This document shows, in pieces, positions 55,651-64,000 of a DNA stretch of 64,000 nt. This DNA is from Pseudomonadota bacterium. GTDB taxonomy: Bacteria; Pseudomonadota; Alphaproteobacteria; Micavibrionales; CSBR16-224. The stretch is from positions 867,540-931,539 of the forward strand of contig CP053449.1 in the NCBI GenBank assembly GCA_013285465.1, read 5' to 3'. The notes under the pieces were generated by a model. It was not told where the DNA came from and did no database searches. It saw only the letters and a program-made list of their open reading frames with translations. The position numbers and the translations under genes were made by a program. The number at the start of each line of letters is the position of its first letter. Position 1 is the stretch's first letter.

Positions 55651-57015
55651 ATGGAACAAAAGCAAAAAGCAGTCTCATCAAAAAGAAAAGGCCTTCCCGC
55701 CTTTTTATTTGCTGTCTTTTGCGGTTTTTGTGTCATGACGGCAACCGTGACGGTCGCGCCGCGCAAGGCGCAGGCACAGACCTGTGAAACAATGTTCGAG
55801 CTGCTTGCGCATCAGGGGCTTATGGTCGCCTTGCAGGAGGCTGCGATGCAGGCATTGAACACGCTGATCAGCAGCACTCTTAACAGTTTCATCAGTTCAA
55901 TCTTGGGGACTTTCGGTATTAGCGGCGGCGGCACGGATGGCGGTATGAATTGTTATACCTCCGGTACGGATTGCGGTGAACTTGATGATCTTGACGAGCA
56001 GAACCGCCAAGCCTGGGCTGATCTATGGGCGGAATGGCTGCCGGGCATGCAAGACATGACGAAACAGCTGAATACGGCGGATCTGGATAAAAGCCGTATG
56101 TGGGGTGAATTCTTGAACGCCGCATTGCAGACGCGGACACAAAGGGAATTGCAGGACAGAGAAATCGACGCAATGAGACGCTATAGACCGTCAGAAGAAA
56201 TCTGTGTTGCCGATACGATCAACCCCTTGCAGTTAAATGCGCAGATCTCTGCAGGTGCAACGAAAGTGGCAATGGAAAGTGAATTATATGAAAGCGGATT
56301 GGGGCTCGGCGGAATGGCGATGGGCGGAACAATCGCGGCGCAAGGCCCTGATGCCGTGCTGAATGCGGAATTTCAGGAATATATGAACAATTACTATGAT
56401 CCGAACTTCAATGGCGGTTTAATGCCGGCGGGGGCGCCGTCAGTGCGGGCGCGTGACCAGTATAATGTCGCCAAATCGATTTTCGGGGCGGATACGATTG
56501 ATTTGAACGATCAAAACAGACGTCAGGATGTTCAGGTTGCCCAGCGGCTGCTGGTCGGTTCGCAGGTTCTGCCCAGTATTGATCAGGAAGCTTTCAATAC
56601 ATCGCAAGGGCGGGAGATGGTTCTGAAGCGGCGTAAGTATCAAGCACGTTTAAATACTTTTGCCGGCGCTGTCAGTGATGTGGTGGGGGAGCGCAGCTCG
56701 GCCGCCGAAGCGCTTGAAGTCGAGGCGATGCAGGTCGCAAATGGCCGTCCGGCCGAGGAAAGAGCGCCGGATGCGCGCGTCAGCTATCAGGAAATTAAAA
56801 GTACCCGCCTGCAGCATATGTGGTCGCCGCGTTATATTACGGAACTGGATGATTCTCCGCACACAGCCATTCAAAAACAGATTGATATTTACACGCAACA
56901 AACGGTCGAATTGCAGGATATGATGCGCAAAATGGAGCGTATGGGCTTAACGACATCAGCACGTTTAGGGCAAAACCTCGACGCGACTGTGCGGCCGAAT
57001 ACCAGCCGCCGGTAA
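55651..57015 (+). CDS. Exported protein, four-member tandem family, member 3
   Basis: About 454 residues. The signal peptide (MEQKQKAVSSKRKGLPAFLF...) ends at RKAQAQ and is followed by CETMFELLAHQGLMVALQEA, a helical Ser/Leu/Ile-rich stretch, and a Gly/Cys-rich loop. The core is WLPGMQDMTKQLNT, KSRMWGEFLNAAL, LQDREIDAMRRYRPSEEIC. The C-terminal half has LKRRKYQARLNTFAG and VSYQEIKSTRLQHM. The frame is open back to 55567, inside member 2, but the ATG at 55651 with GAGG upstream gives the signal peptide. Spacing to member 2 is 31 bases. Confidence 0.77.
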   Translation: MEQKQKAVSSKRKGLPAFLFAVFCGFCVMTATVTVAPRKAQAQTCETMFELLAHQGLMVALQEAAMQALNTLISSTLNSFISSILGTFGISGGGTDGGMNCYTSGTDCGELDDLDEQNRQAWADLWAEWLPGMQDMTKQLNTADLDKSRMWGEFLNAALQTRTQRELQDREIDAMRRYRPSEEICVADTINPLQLNAQISAGATKVAMESELYESGLGLGGMAMGGTIAAQGPDAVLNAEFQEYMNNYYDPNFNGGLMPAGAPSVRARDQYNVAKSIFGADTIDLNDQNRRQDVQVAQRLLVGSQVLPSIDQEAFNTSQGREMVLKRRKYQARLNTFAGAVSDVVGERSSAAEALEVEAMQVANGRPAEERAPDARVSYQEIKSTRLQHMWSPRYITELDDSPHTAIQKQIDIYTQQTVELQDMMRKMERMGLTTSARLGQNLDATVRPNTSRR

Positions 57016-57036
57016 ATGAGGGAGAGAAGGTAGAGA

Positions 57037-58299
57037 ATGAAAACATTATTAAACTGTAAAAGCTTATTTTTCGGCGCAATGTTTTTGGCGGTCTTTTCTC
57101 TGGCGATTGTCAGCTTCAGCAGACCTGCCGAAGCCTGTTGTGATAACTCGGGATCGGCCTGGGCTCCTATTGTGCAGCTGATTAACAAAGTGCGGGAATT
57201 CGTTCAGACTTTTCTGGATCAGATGAGCAGCTTTATGAATCTTAACTGGCTAAATGCCCAGTTTGAAGTTGTGACACGTTTTATGGAGTTTGACCAAAAT
57301 ACGCGGGAGGAATTCGCGGAATTCTGGTCGCGTTATTTACCGGCCTTGCAGGAACAGACAAAACAGCTGAATACTGCGGAAGTTGAACAAACCCGCAGTA
57401 TCGGTTCATTTATTGACGCGACAAACCAGTCCGACACAGTTGCTTTGTATCAGGAGCTGGAGCTTGAAGCACACAGGCGTTTCCGCCCCAGCGATAACAG
57501 CTGTCAGGCGGAGGGTGTTAAGGCAACATTGCCTGAAACCGAGCATCTGGTGCGCGCAACGGCGGATGCGACCAATAAGCAGGGTATTGAGCGTCATGGT
57601 GCGAATGTCGGCTCAATTTCCGCAGAGGGGCCGGATACTGAGTTAAGTGCGTTGATGACGGAAATGCAGACGGAATTCTGCGCCGCCGGGCAGGCAGGTT
57701 GTGCCGCACCGGGAGCATTGCCTTTGGCGAATATTATGATTACCGAAAGATCACGCGGCGTGACGATGACGCATAATCTTGATTCTCCGGCTGAGCGCGC
57801 CGCCCAGATGCGTGCGGTGGATAACTTTGTCGCACCCTACACGCCGCCGCTGACGCCGGCCGCTGTGCAGAACACGGCGCAGACACAACGGGAATTTGCT
57901 TATAAACGCCGTCCGCTGATGGCGCGGAAATCGCTGTTGCGGTATCTGGCTGCTGAAGAGGCGGCGGCAGGCGTTGCCGGTCCGACGAATCTGGAGGCAG
58001 CGGCAACACGTACGGGCGCAGGCATTCCTGCTGCGCATGTGTCCACCAATCCCAGTATGAAAGAACTGGCGGAAACGCAGCGCGAAAGACTGTTATCGCA
58101 GGTCTTCTTTGATACGACGGTGACGGATCCCGAAACATTGTTGCGCCAGATGGTAGATATGAAAGAACAGCAATTACGTACATGGGTGCGTATTAAAAAG
58201 ATTAATGAGCGCCGCTTGGCTCTGTTGTCTGCGGAACTTGGCCATGAGGTTGAACAAGACGCGCCGTCAGATGATCCGACTTTGCGGTCAGGGCGTTAA
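57037..58299 (+). CDS. Exported protein, four-member tandem family, member 4
   Basis: A 420-residue paralogue and last gene of the operon. The signal peptide ends near PAEA, followed by CCDNSGSAW and a helical segment (VREFVQTFLDQMSSF). The core reads FWSRYLPALQEQTKQLNT, QTRSIGSFIDATNQ, LELEAHRRFRPSDNSC. C-terminally YKRRPLMARKSLLRYLA and STNPSMKELAETQRERL match members 1-3. The end is acidic. GGGAGAGAAGG precedes the ATG. A strong terminator lies 40 bases downstream, separating it from fliF. It is closest to member 3 by eye. Confidence 0.77.
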   Translation: MKTLLNCKSLFFGAMFLAVFSLAIVSFSRPAEACCDNSGSAWAPIVQLINKVREFVQTFLDQMSSFMNLNWLNAQFEVVTRFMEFDQNTREEFAEFWSRYLPALQEQTKQLNTAEVEQTRSIGSFIDATNQSDTVALYQELELEAHRRFRPSDNSCQAEGVKATLPETEHLVRATADATNKQGIERHGANVGSISAEGPDTELSALMTEMQTEFCAAGQAGCAAPGALPLANIMITERSRGVTMTHNLDSPAERAAQMRAVDNFVAPYTPPLTPAAVQNTAQTQREFAYKRRPLMARKSLLRYLAAEEAAAGVAGPTNLEAAATRTGAGIPAAHVSTNPSMKELAETQRERLLSQVFFDTTVTDPETLLRQMVDMKEQQLRTWVRIKKINERRLALLSAELGHEVEQDAPSDDPTLRSGR

Positions 58300-58338
58300 T
58301 TCACCGCCGATTTTGACATGATTGTGTATAAAAAAACG

Positions 58339-58368
58339 CCCTTTGTGTTACGCAAAGGGTTTTTTTTG
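58339..58368 (+). terminator. Rho-independent terminator of the four-paralogue operon
   Basis: CCCTTTGTG-tta-CGCAAAGGG forms a nine-pair stem (one G-T) with a three-base loop, followed by a run of T to 58368. It separates the operon from fliF. Confidence 0.85.
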
Positions 58369-58536
58369 AAAAAAATTAATAAATTCTTAAGGAAGAATTT
58401 GCCAGTAACGCGCAACTGGTTTAAGCTAGAAGTTGAGAGATGACGTTCGTCAATTCTTTGGCAGTCCTTGCCGATCAATTATTAAGACAGAACAAAAAAA
58501 CAATAATAATAATACAACACGAAGAGTGGTACCGCG

Positions 58537-60213
58537 TTGGACGCATTTTTGGAGACGTTGAAGAATCTCGGCCCGGCTCGGCTTGGGGTTATGTTGTTAA
58601 CCCTGTTGGGTCTTGTCGTATTTTTTATCTATATTGCCGTACGTTCGGGAACGCCCAGCATGACATTGCTGTATGGCGATCTGTCCACGGCAGATGCGAC
58701 GGCTGTCGTTGCGAAGCTGGAGCTTTCAGACATTCCTTACAGAACGGGCGATAACGGCATGGAGGTCATGGTGCCGCAGCAGCATGTCGGCATGGCGCGC
58801 ATGTTGCTGGCCGCAGAAGGCCTGCCCAGCACCGGCACCATCGGCTACGAGGTTTTTGACCAGAAACAGCGTTTCGGCACGACAAGTTTCGTACAGAATA
58901 TCAATCAACTGCGCGCACTCGAAGGTGAGCTGGCCCGTACGATTCGTACGCTTGATCCGGTTCAGACCGCACGCGTACATCTGGTTCTGCCGCAGCGCGA
59001 ATTATTCACCCGCGAAAGCCGCGAGGCATCTGCCAGCGTGACACTCAGCTTGCGCGGCGGTCGGCAGATCGGCCCGGAACAAGTGCAGGCCGTACAGCAT
59101 CTGGTGGCATCAGCCGTTCCTGATTTGAAGGCCGATAATGTCGCGATTACCGACACACAGGCGAATTTGCTGGCAGGCGGCTCACGCGATACCGGCCTGA
59201 TCGGCGGACGCGGCGGATCGCCCGAAGATAAAAAAGCGAAATATGAACAGCACATGACCAGTGTTGTCGAAGACCTTGTCAGCCGCGTCGTCGGCTATGG
59301 CAATGTGCGCGCCAATGTGGTTGCCGAGATTGACTTTGATGTTGTCAGCCGGAACTCCGAAAGCTTTGACCCCGAGGGACAGGTGCTGCGCTCTTCACAA
59401 ACCATCAGTGATGAAGAAACAGACACGACCGGCAGTAACAGTCAGGCTGTGACAGTTGAAAACAATTTACCCGGTCTGCCCGGTGCGGGTGGGAATGGCG
59501 GCGGATTAAGCCGCACACGTACGGAAGATATCGCGAATTACGAAATCAGCCGCACCGTGGAAAGCGTGATGCGGGAAGGCGGTGAAATCCGTAAATTATC
59601 CGTGGCGGTCTTGGTTGACGGCAATTACGAAACGCTGCCGCCGGCAGAAGACGCGGAAGATGCTGAAAGCGCCCCCGAGCGCCGCTATTCGCCGCGCTCA
59701 CAGGAAGAGCTGGATAAAATCGCATCACTGGTACAATCCGCCGTCGGCTATGACAGCGCGCGCGGCGATGTCGTGCAGGTGGTCAATATGCAATTCGCCC
59801 ATACGGAGGATTTGTCTCCTCTGGCAGAAGAAGAACTCGTTTTCGGCCTTCTTGAACGGCAGGACTTGCTGCGGCTTGCGGAAATCCTTATGCTGGGACT
59901 CGTATCGCTTCTTGTTGTCTTTGTTGTGTTGCGCCCGCTGGTCACCCATTTCGCGGCAGCAGCGCAAAGCGCAGCGGCTGAGCGCCGTACCGCAATGGAA
60001 GCCCCCCGTGGCGGCGCTGCGGCGATGGGGCAGATGGATGCCGGCGGCATGCAGGCCGCAGGGATGATGGAAGACGGTGAAGACAATATTGATATGGTTA
60101 ATGTAGAAGGACGGATTAACGCATCATCAATGAGAAAGATTAGCGATATCGTGGAAACCCACCCGTCTGAGGCCGTATCGGTTCTCCGGAGCTGGATGTC
60201 GCAGGAAAGTTAA
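58537..60213 (+). CDS. fliF: Flagellar MS-ring protein FliF
   Basis: A 558-residue protein forming the membrane ring at the base of the flagellum. Two membrane helices (about 15-38 and 447-468) flank the large periplasmic ring-building domains, which carry the YscJ/FliF pattern (PSMTLLYGDLSTADATAVV, VPQQHVGMARMLLAAEGLP, ARVHLVLPQRELF). The C-terminal cytoplasmic end (ISDIVETHPSEAVSVLRSWM) binds FliG. Translation probably begins at TTG, 58537, as no ATG precedes the first helix. It is the first gene of a fliF-fliG-fliH run. Confidence 0.95.
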   Translation: MDAFLETLKNLGPARLGVMLLTLLGLVVFFIYIAVRSGTPSMTLLYGDLSTADATAVVAKLELSDIPYRTGDNGMEVMVPQQHVGMARMLLAAEGLPSTGTIGYEVFDQKQRFGTTSFVQNINQLRALEGELARTIRTLDPVQTARVHLVLPQRELFTRESREASASVTLSLRGGRQIGPEQVQAVQHLVASAVPDLKADNVAITDTQANLLAGGSRDTGLIGGRGGSPEDKKAKYEQHMTSVVEDLVSRVVGYGNVRANVVAEIDFDVVSRNSESFDPEGQVLRSSQTISDEETDTTGSNSQAVTVENNLPGLPGAGGNGGGLSRTRTEDIANYEISRTVESVMREGGEIRKLSVAVLVDGNYETLPPAEDAEDAESAPERRYSPRSQEELDKIASLVQSAVGYDSARGDVVQVVNMQFAHTEDLSPLAEEELVFGLLERQDLLRLAEILMLGLVSLLVVFVVLRPLVTHFAAAAQSAAAERRTAMEAPRGGAAAMGQMDAGGMQAAGMMEDGEDNIDMVNVEGRINASSMRKISDIVETHPSEAVSVLRSWMSQES

Positions 60214-60231
60214 GAAAGGGAATGCCAGACA

Positions 60232-61248
60232 ATGCGGGTACGTGATGATTACCGTGCATTGAGCGGAGATGAAAAAGCCGCCGTTCTTCTGCTTGCCTTG
60301 GGAGAAGAACATGCGGCACGCGTCTTCGAGCATATGGATGACGAGGAAATCCTTCGTCTGTCGCAAACCATGTCGACTCTGGGAAAAGTCAGTTCCGGCG
60401 TTGTTGAAAAACTGATGTCGGAATTTTCTGACAATATTTCTTCGGCCAATGCGCTTGTCGGTTCCATTGAAAGTACGGAGCGCCTGCTGGAAAAAGTGCT
60501 GGGTAAGGATAAAGTCTCTGCCATTATGGAGGAAATCCGCGGCCCTGCCGGACGCACGATGTGGGAAAAGCTGGGCAATGTGAATGAAGAAATGCTCGCC
60601 AATTTCCTGCAAAAGGAATATCCGCAAACCGTTGCCGTGATCATGACGAAAATTTCCCCCGAACATGCGGCGAATGTGATGTCGCTGTTGCCGGAGGGAT
60701 TCGCGATGGAGGTCGTGATGCGTATGCTGCGGATGGAATCGGTGCAGAAAGATATTCTGGAGGATGTCGAAAAAATCCTGCGGACGGAATTCATGTCCAG
60801 CCTGGCACGGACGAATCAGCGTGATGCGCATGAGGCGATGGCGGATATCTTTAACCATCTTGACCGTTCGATCGAAGCAAAATTCATGGATTCTCTGGAA
60901 GAGCGCAGTACGGAATCGGCGGAAAAAATCCGCAAACTGATGTTCACCTTCGACGATCTGCAGAATCTGGACCCAAGCGGTATCCAGACACTGATCCGCA
61001 GCGCAGACAAGGAAAAACTGCCGATTGCCCTGAAAGGGGCGTCGCCGGAGATGCAGGACCTGTTCTTCTCGAATATGTCCGAACGTGCGGCGAAAATGCT
61101 CAAGGAAGATATGGCGGCTATGGGCCCGATCCGCCTGCGCGATGTGGAAGAAGCGCAAAGCTCTCTGGTCACATTGGCCAAAGACCTTGCCGATAAGGGC
61201 GAGATTACCATTGCCAGCGGCGATGCCGAAGATGAGCTGATTTATTAA
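60232..61248 (+). CDS. fliG: Flagellar motor switch protein FliG
   Basis: A 338-residue C-ring protein coupling torque from MotA to FliF. The N-terminal domain begins [20 protein letters not shown]; the middle has [20 protein letters not shown] (an EHPQ-type motif in slightly altered form); the C-terminal charged helix carries [18 protein letters not shown] followed by RLRDVEEAQ. It starts 18 bases after fliF with AAGGGAATG-type spacing. Its presence with fliF and fliH indicates a flagellated cell. Confidence 0.95.
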   Translation: MRVRDDYRALSGDEKAAVLLLALGEEHAARVFEHMDDEEILRLSQTMSTLGKVSSGVVEKLMSEFSDNISSANALVGSIESTERLLEKVLGKDKVSAIMEEIRGPAGRTMWEKLGNVNEEMLANFLQKEYPQTVAVIMTKISPEHAANVMSLLPEGFAMEVVMRMLRMESVQKDILEDVEKILRTEFMSSLARTNQRDAHEAMADIFNHLDRSIEAKFMDSLEERSTESAEKIRKLMFTFDDLQNLDPSGIQTLIRSADKEKLPIALKGASPEMQDLFFSNMSERAAKMLKEDMAAMGPIRLRDVEEAQSSLVTLAKDLADKGEITIASGDAEDELIY

Positions 61249-61262
61249 GGACAATACCGGTT

Positions 61263-61937
61263 ATGGGCGACAGCGACAGCGATAAAACGAAAAAATTTCT
61301 TTTCGATCTGCGCTCTTTTGACGTGCCGGATCCTGAACATGTGGAACCGCCGAAATTCAGCGAGGAGGAAGTCGCGCAATTTAAACAGGAAAGCTTTGAA
61401 AGCGGTAAAAGCAGTGGCATGGACGAAGCGCGCCGGCAGCAGGAAGAAACGCTGATCGCCCTTATGCGGAACATGTCGGCTCTGCTGACAAAACTGCTTG
61501 AAAGCGAAGCGCGCCGTGAAGAGGAAAAAAACAATGCCATTATCCGCCTGTCCCTGAAAATCGCGCAGAAACTTTTCCCCGGTCTTGCCAAAGCACATGC
61601 GATGGATGAAATTGAACGCACGGTGCAGGCTGTGCTGGAAAAACGCAAGGAAGAGCCGCGGCTCGTCGTGACGGTACATGACAGTATTCTGGACAAATTG
61701 CGCGAACGTATGGACACGCTGAGCGAAACTGCTGGCTTTCACGGTAAAATCATCCTGATGGGCGGGGATGATCATCTGGCACCGACGGATTGCCGCATTG
61801 AATGGGCGGATGGCGGTGCGGAAAAGAATTTCGAGCAGATTTTCACAGAAATCGAAAATACGTTGTCAAAACAACTCGCAGGGCAGCGCATCAGTGAAAA
61901 GCCCGCGGCAAAGGAAAACGTGCCGGAGCCTGAATAA
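61263..61937 (+). CDS. fliH: FliH-like flagellar assembly protein
   Basis: A 224-residue protein that should bind and hold the export ATPase FliI. The N-terminal part is charged and proline-containing (FLFDLRSFDVPDPEHV), followed by a long charged helix rich in Glu/Gln/Ala (around 35-100), then the conserved C-terminal domain with VQAVLEKRKEEPRLVVTVHD and ILDKLRERM. FliH proteins vary much at the N terminus, so the call leans on position after fliG and the C-terminal domain. fliN is not present downstream in this window. Confidence 0.85.
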   Translation: MGDSDSDKTKKFLFDLRSFDVPDPEHVEPPKFSEEEVAQFKQESFESGKSSGMDEARRQQEETLIALMRNMSALLTKLLESEARREEEKNNAIIRLSLKIAQKLFPGLAKAHAMDEIERTVQAVLEKRKEEPRLVVTVHDSILDKLRERMDTLSETAGFHGKIILMGGDDHLAPTDCRIEWADGGAEKNFEQIFTEIENTLSKQLAGQRISEKPAAKENVPEPE

Positions 61938-61964
61938 AAGACACTGTCTTTAAAGAAACCATGA

Positions 61965-62636
61965 TTACTTTTTATACATGACCCAGATGGGAACTTTATT
62001 ATACTGGTTCCACATCTGTACTTCTGTGATTTCTGTGGCAATCAGCCAATGCGGTGATCCTTCCAGCAAATAGGGCGTACTGGTGTCGATGGATTTCGGG
62101 CGCAGATGAAAATGGAGAATGACGGCGCCACCCCGATCCTTATTAAAATAGGGCGCATTTGCCAGCCTGTCTTCCGGCATAGTAAACCATTGATAATTCA
62201 TGATATCTGTCGGCACAACGGCGAAGTAACCGCCTTCATGCTTGAAGCTGAAAAATTTGTCTTTCTCCATGCCTTCAATCTGGAAACCGCCATGTTCCCG
62301 ATCATAGGGCGGGACATAGGTTTTGACCTGCACAACAATCGGATCATCAACTTTCAGGCGCGCGTAATAATCGTGGTAAATATCGGTGCGCTCATTCATA
62401 TAGGTCCGTTGCTGCTGTTTGGGCGTTTGTTTGTATTCTTTTGAATTTTCAATCCAGGTTTTAAAATCCGGCTGAAATCCCGCCATTTTGTGGAATAACA
62501 TGGAAACATATAATGCATCGGTCTGCGGCGTTACTTGCAGGTTTTCCAGAAACTGCTGCTGCGCATAGGCGCGGGGGATACATAACACGAAAATAATGGC
62601 CGCGACAGAAACGGCAAATATAAAACGGCGATACAA
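61965..62636 (-). CDS. Exported protein of unknown function
   Basis: A 223-residue protein with a signal peptide (about 1-25, ending RAYA). The mature part is rich in aromatics and charges: ALYVSMLFHKMAGFQPDFKTW, IYHDYYARLKVDDPIVVQVK, GYFAVVPTDIMNYQWFTM and VILHFHLRPKSI. The latter half looks like a beta-rich domain. Possible DUF4852-like resemblance was considered, but I am not sure. It starts with TTG preceded by GAGGAG. It converges on fliH and is divergent from recA. Confidence 0.65.
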   Translation of the reverse strand: MYRRFIFAVSVAAIIFVLCIPRAYAQQQFLENLQVTPQTDALYVSMLFHKMAGFQPDFKTWIENSKEYKQTPKQQQRTYMNERTDIYHDYYARLKVDDPIVVQVKTYVPPYDREHGGFQIEGMEKDKFFSFKHEGGYFAVVPTDIMNYQWFTMPEDRLANAPYFNKDRGGAVILHFHLRPKSIDTSTPYLLEGSPHWLIATEITEVQMWNQYNKVPIWVMYKK

Positions 62637-62936
62637 AATCAGGCTCTCCTCATCGTTCTTCCTTATATTATAATCCGACAGCCGTTAAAAAAAAGTGTAA
62701 ATTGTAAAACAGATGACGGGTATTGACCGAAAAGATACTGTTGCGGCACAGCATGTTAACTCTTTTGTGCGTCACTATTTTCCCGCCGAGGTCGCGTAAA
62801 AAACAGCGAAAATCGCTGGTTTTCTTTGCTTCCCCGCAGATTCAGCCTTGCAAAAAGCCGCGGCTGCTTTAGACTGAAACCTGTCAGAATACATCACTAT
62901 TACCACAAGGGAATCAGGAAAAGGAGTGCCCGCACC
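62637..62936. other. Divergent intergenic region upstream of recA
   Basis: About 300 bases without a gene. It holds the recA promoter (62848-62875) and a hairpin CAGCG-aaaat-CGCTG near 62802-62816, flanked by an A-run before and a T-rich stretch after, which could be a terminator for a short transcript. No LexA-type GTTC-N7-GTTC or CTG-N10-CAG box was found. Confidence 0.45.
62848..62875 (+). promoter_or_regulatory. Candidate recA promoter
   Basis: TTGCAA (62848-62853), 16 bases, TAGACT (62870-62875), about 60 bases before the recA ATG. Confidence 0.45.
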
Positions 62937-64000
62937 ATGACCGTCACTAATCTGAAAACCAAAGAAAATAACGGCGAAAAGCAGAAAGCGCTCGACGCGG
63001 CTTTGCAACATATCGAAAAAGCCTTCGGTAAAGGCTCGATTATGAAGCTGGGCGCGGAAGGACAGCAGGTTCAAAATATCGAAGCCGTATCCACCGGATC
63101 GCTTGGTCTTGATATCGCTCTTGGAATCGGCGGCTTGCCGCGCGGTCGTATCACGGAAATTTACGGACCGGAAAGCTCCGGTAAAACAACATTGGCGCTG
63201 CATGTGGTTGCCGAAGCGCAAAAACAGGGCGGCACCTGTGCCGTTGTTGATGCCGAGCACGCGCTTGATCCCGCCTATGCCGCAAAACTCGGCTGTAACG
63301 TGCCCGAGCTGTTGATCTCCCAGCCCGATACGGGTGAACAGGCGCTTGAAATCGCCGATACGCTGGTACGTTCCGGCGCGATTGATGTTCTGGTCATCGA
63401 CTCCGTTGCGGCACTTGTGCCGAAAGCCGAGCTGGAAGGCGAAATGGGCGACACCCATGTCGGTCTGCAAGCCCGCCTGATGAGTCAGGCGCTGCGGAAG
63501 CTGACAGGCTCGATCTCCAAATCGAAAACCGTCGTGATCTTTATTAACCAGATCCGTATGAAAATCGGCGTCATGTTCGGCAGTCCCGAAACAACTGCCG
63601 GCGGTAACGCGCTGAAATTCTACGCCTCTGTCCGTCTTGATATTCGCCGCAGCAAGCAGATCAAAGACAAGGAAGAATCCGTCGGCTCCATCACCAATGT
63701 GAAAGTCGTGAAAAACAAAGTTGCGCCGCCTTTCCGCACCGTGTCTTTTGACATTATGTTCGGTCAGGGCATCTCGAAAGAGGGCGAAATCCTTGATCTG
63801 GGCGTTGACAGCAATGTTGTTGAAAAATCCGGTGCCTGGTTCTCCTATAAAGGGGAAAAAATCGGGCAGGGCCGTGAAAAAGCGAAAGAGTTTTTGAAAG
63901 AAAACCCGAAAATTTCGCATGCGATTGAAAGCGTTATCCGCAATAATGCCGGTCTGGTTGCTGAAACAATGCTGATGACCAGCGTGGAAGCCGCGGAATT
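62937..64000 (+). CDS. recA: Recombinase RecA, cut by window edge
   Basis: The frame opens at ATG 62937 behind AAGGAG and runs without a stop to the right edge (about 354 codons), so only the C-terminal tail is missing. It is a DNA-dependent ATPase for strand exchange and SOS induction. Walker A is [13 protein letters not shown], the Walker B strand is [14 protein letters not shown], and loop L1 [20 protein letters not shown], loop L2 [20 protein letters not shown] are conserved. An unusual detail is [16 protein letters not shown], with Val in place of the commoner aromatic, still compatible with function. Confidence 0.97.
   Translation, partial: MTVTNLKTKENNGEKQKALDAALQHIEKAFGKGSIMKLGAEGQQVQNIEAVSTGSLGLDIALGIGGLPRGRITEIYGPESSGKTTLALHVVAEAQKQGGTCAVVDAEHALDPAYAAKLGCNVPELLISQPDTGEQALEIADTLVRSGAIDVLVIDSVAALVPKAELEGEMGDTHVGLQARLMSQALRKLTGSISKSKTVVIFINQIRMKIGVMFGSPETTAGGNALKFYASVRLDIRRSKQIKDKEESVGSITNVKVVKNKVAPPFRTVSFDIMFGQGISKEGEILDLGVDSNVVEKSGAWFSYKGEKIGQGREKAKEFLKENPKISHAIESVIRNNAGLVAETMLMTSVEAAE

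Noticed and set aside
58455-58475. Sigma54-like promoter (TGGCAG then TTGC) upstream of fliF
   Set aside because: Only 8 bases lie between the GG and GC elements, whereas sigma54 needs 10.
58440-58754. A 104-codon frame overlapping the start of fliF
   Set aside because: It overlaps fliF in another frame, has no ribosome binding site and no family resemblance.
62640-62936. SOS (LexA) box before recA
   Set aside because: Neither the alphaproteobacterial GTTC-N7-GTTC nor CTG-N10-CAG is present; the nearest (CTG-N8-CAG) has the wrong spacing.
62775-63920. A 381-codon open frame on the minus strand
   Set aside because: Antisense to recA.

Overview
This window is a stretch of bacterial chromosome, most probably from a flagellated alphaproteobacterium with moderate GC. 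The evidence is gene content and order: a TIM44-like protein followed by MltA with SecB and FxsA alongside, HslVU, RsfS-RlmH-(EnvC-like)-CtpA-divergent deacetylase-RppH in one run, fliF-fliG-fliH, and an alphaproteobacterial-type RecA. A Micavibrio-like or related lineage would fit, but that placement is inference. No insertion sequence, prophage, CRISPR array or rRNA operon was seen. There is one tRNA gene, tRNA-Ala(GGC). Both window edges cut genes: an MFS transporter on the left and recA on the right.

Layout. 1-6 kb holds the MFS transporter, a repeat-containing membrane protein, ahcY, a foreign-looking AT-rich nuclease-helicase gene, and a cold-shock gene. 6-17.8 kb is a mostly + strand run: acnA, a DotI/IcmL-like secreted protein, hflK without hflC, rsfS, rlmH, envC-like, ctpA, divergent polysaccharide deacetylase, rppH, PilZ, a small membrane protein and pyrE. 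17.8-30.6 kb holds a metal exporter with its ArsR regulator, a frameshifted glgX, DUF2147, a lipase-like gene, an FAD oxidoreductase, hslUV, two related membrane proteins, a secreted DUF2927-like protein, tadA and an rRNA pseudouridine synthase. 30.7-38 kb is an RND efflux pair fused by overlap to tsaD, then gpsA and an ankyrin gene. 38-52.5 kb has an AT-rich patch beside tRNA-Ala, slt, a helical protein, secB, fxsA, timA, mltA, HMG-CoA lyase, a second ankyrin gene, two phosphoglycerate mutase paralogues, an alpha/beta hydrolase, a cysteine desulfurase and gltA.

The most unusual region is 52.8-58.3 kb. Four tandem genes encode exported proteins of about 420-470 residues that are clearly paralogous to each other but match no family I can name. 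They have their own promoter, tight spacing and a strong terminator, and they sit directly upstream of fliF-fliG-fliH. A second lineage-specific family is scattered: membrane-anchored proteins at 26.6, 27.4 and 45.4 kb, possibly related at the N terminus to the one at 1.0 kb, each behind a TTGACA-type promoter. A lone DotI/IcmL-like gene suggests that type IVB-like secretion parts may exist elsewhere in this genome.

The housekeeping genes cover the TCA cycle (acnA, gltA), the methyl cycle (ahcY), ribosome maturation (rsfS, rlmH, rluB-like), tRNA modification (tsaD, tadA), envelope turnover (EnvC-like, CtpA, MltA, Slt), protein quality control (HslUV, HflK, SecB) and motility. Non-ATG starts (TTG, GTG) are common here and several were chosen from Shine-Dalgarno spacing.
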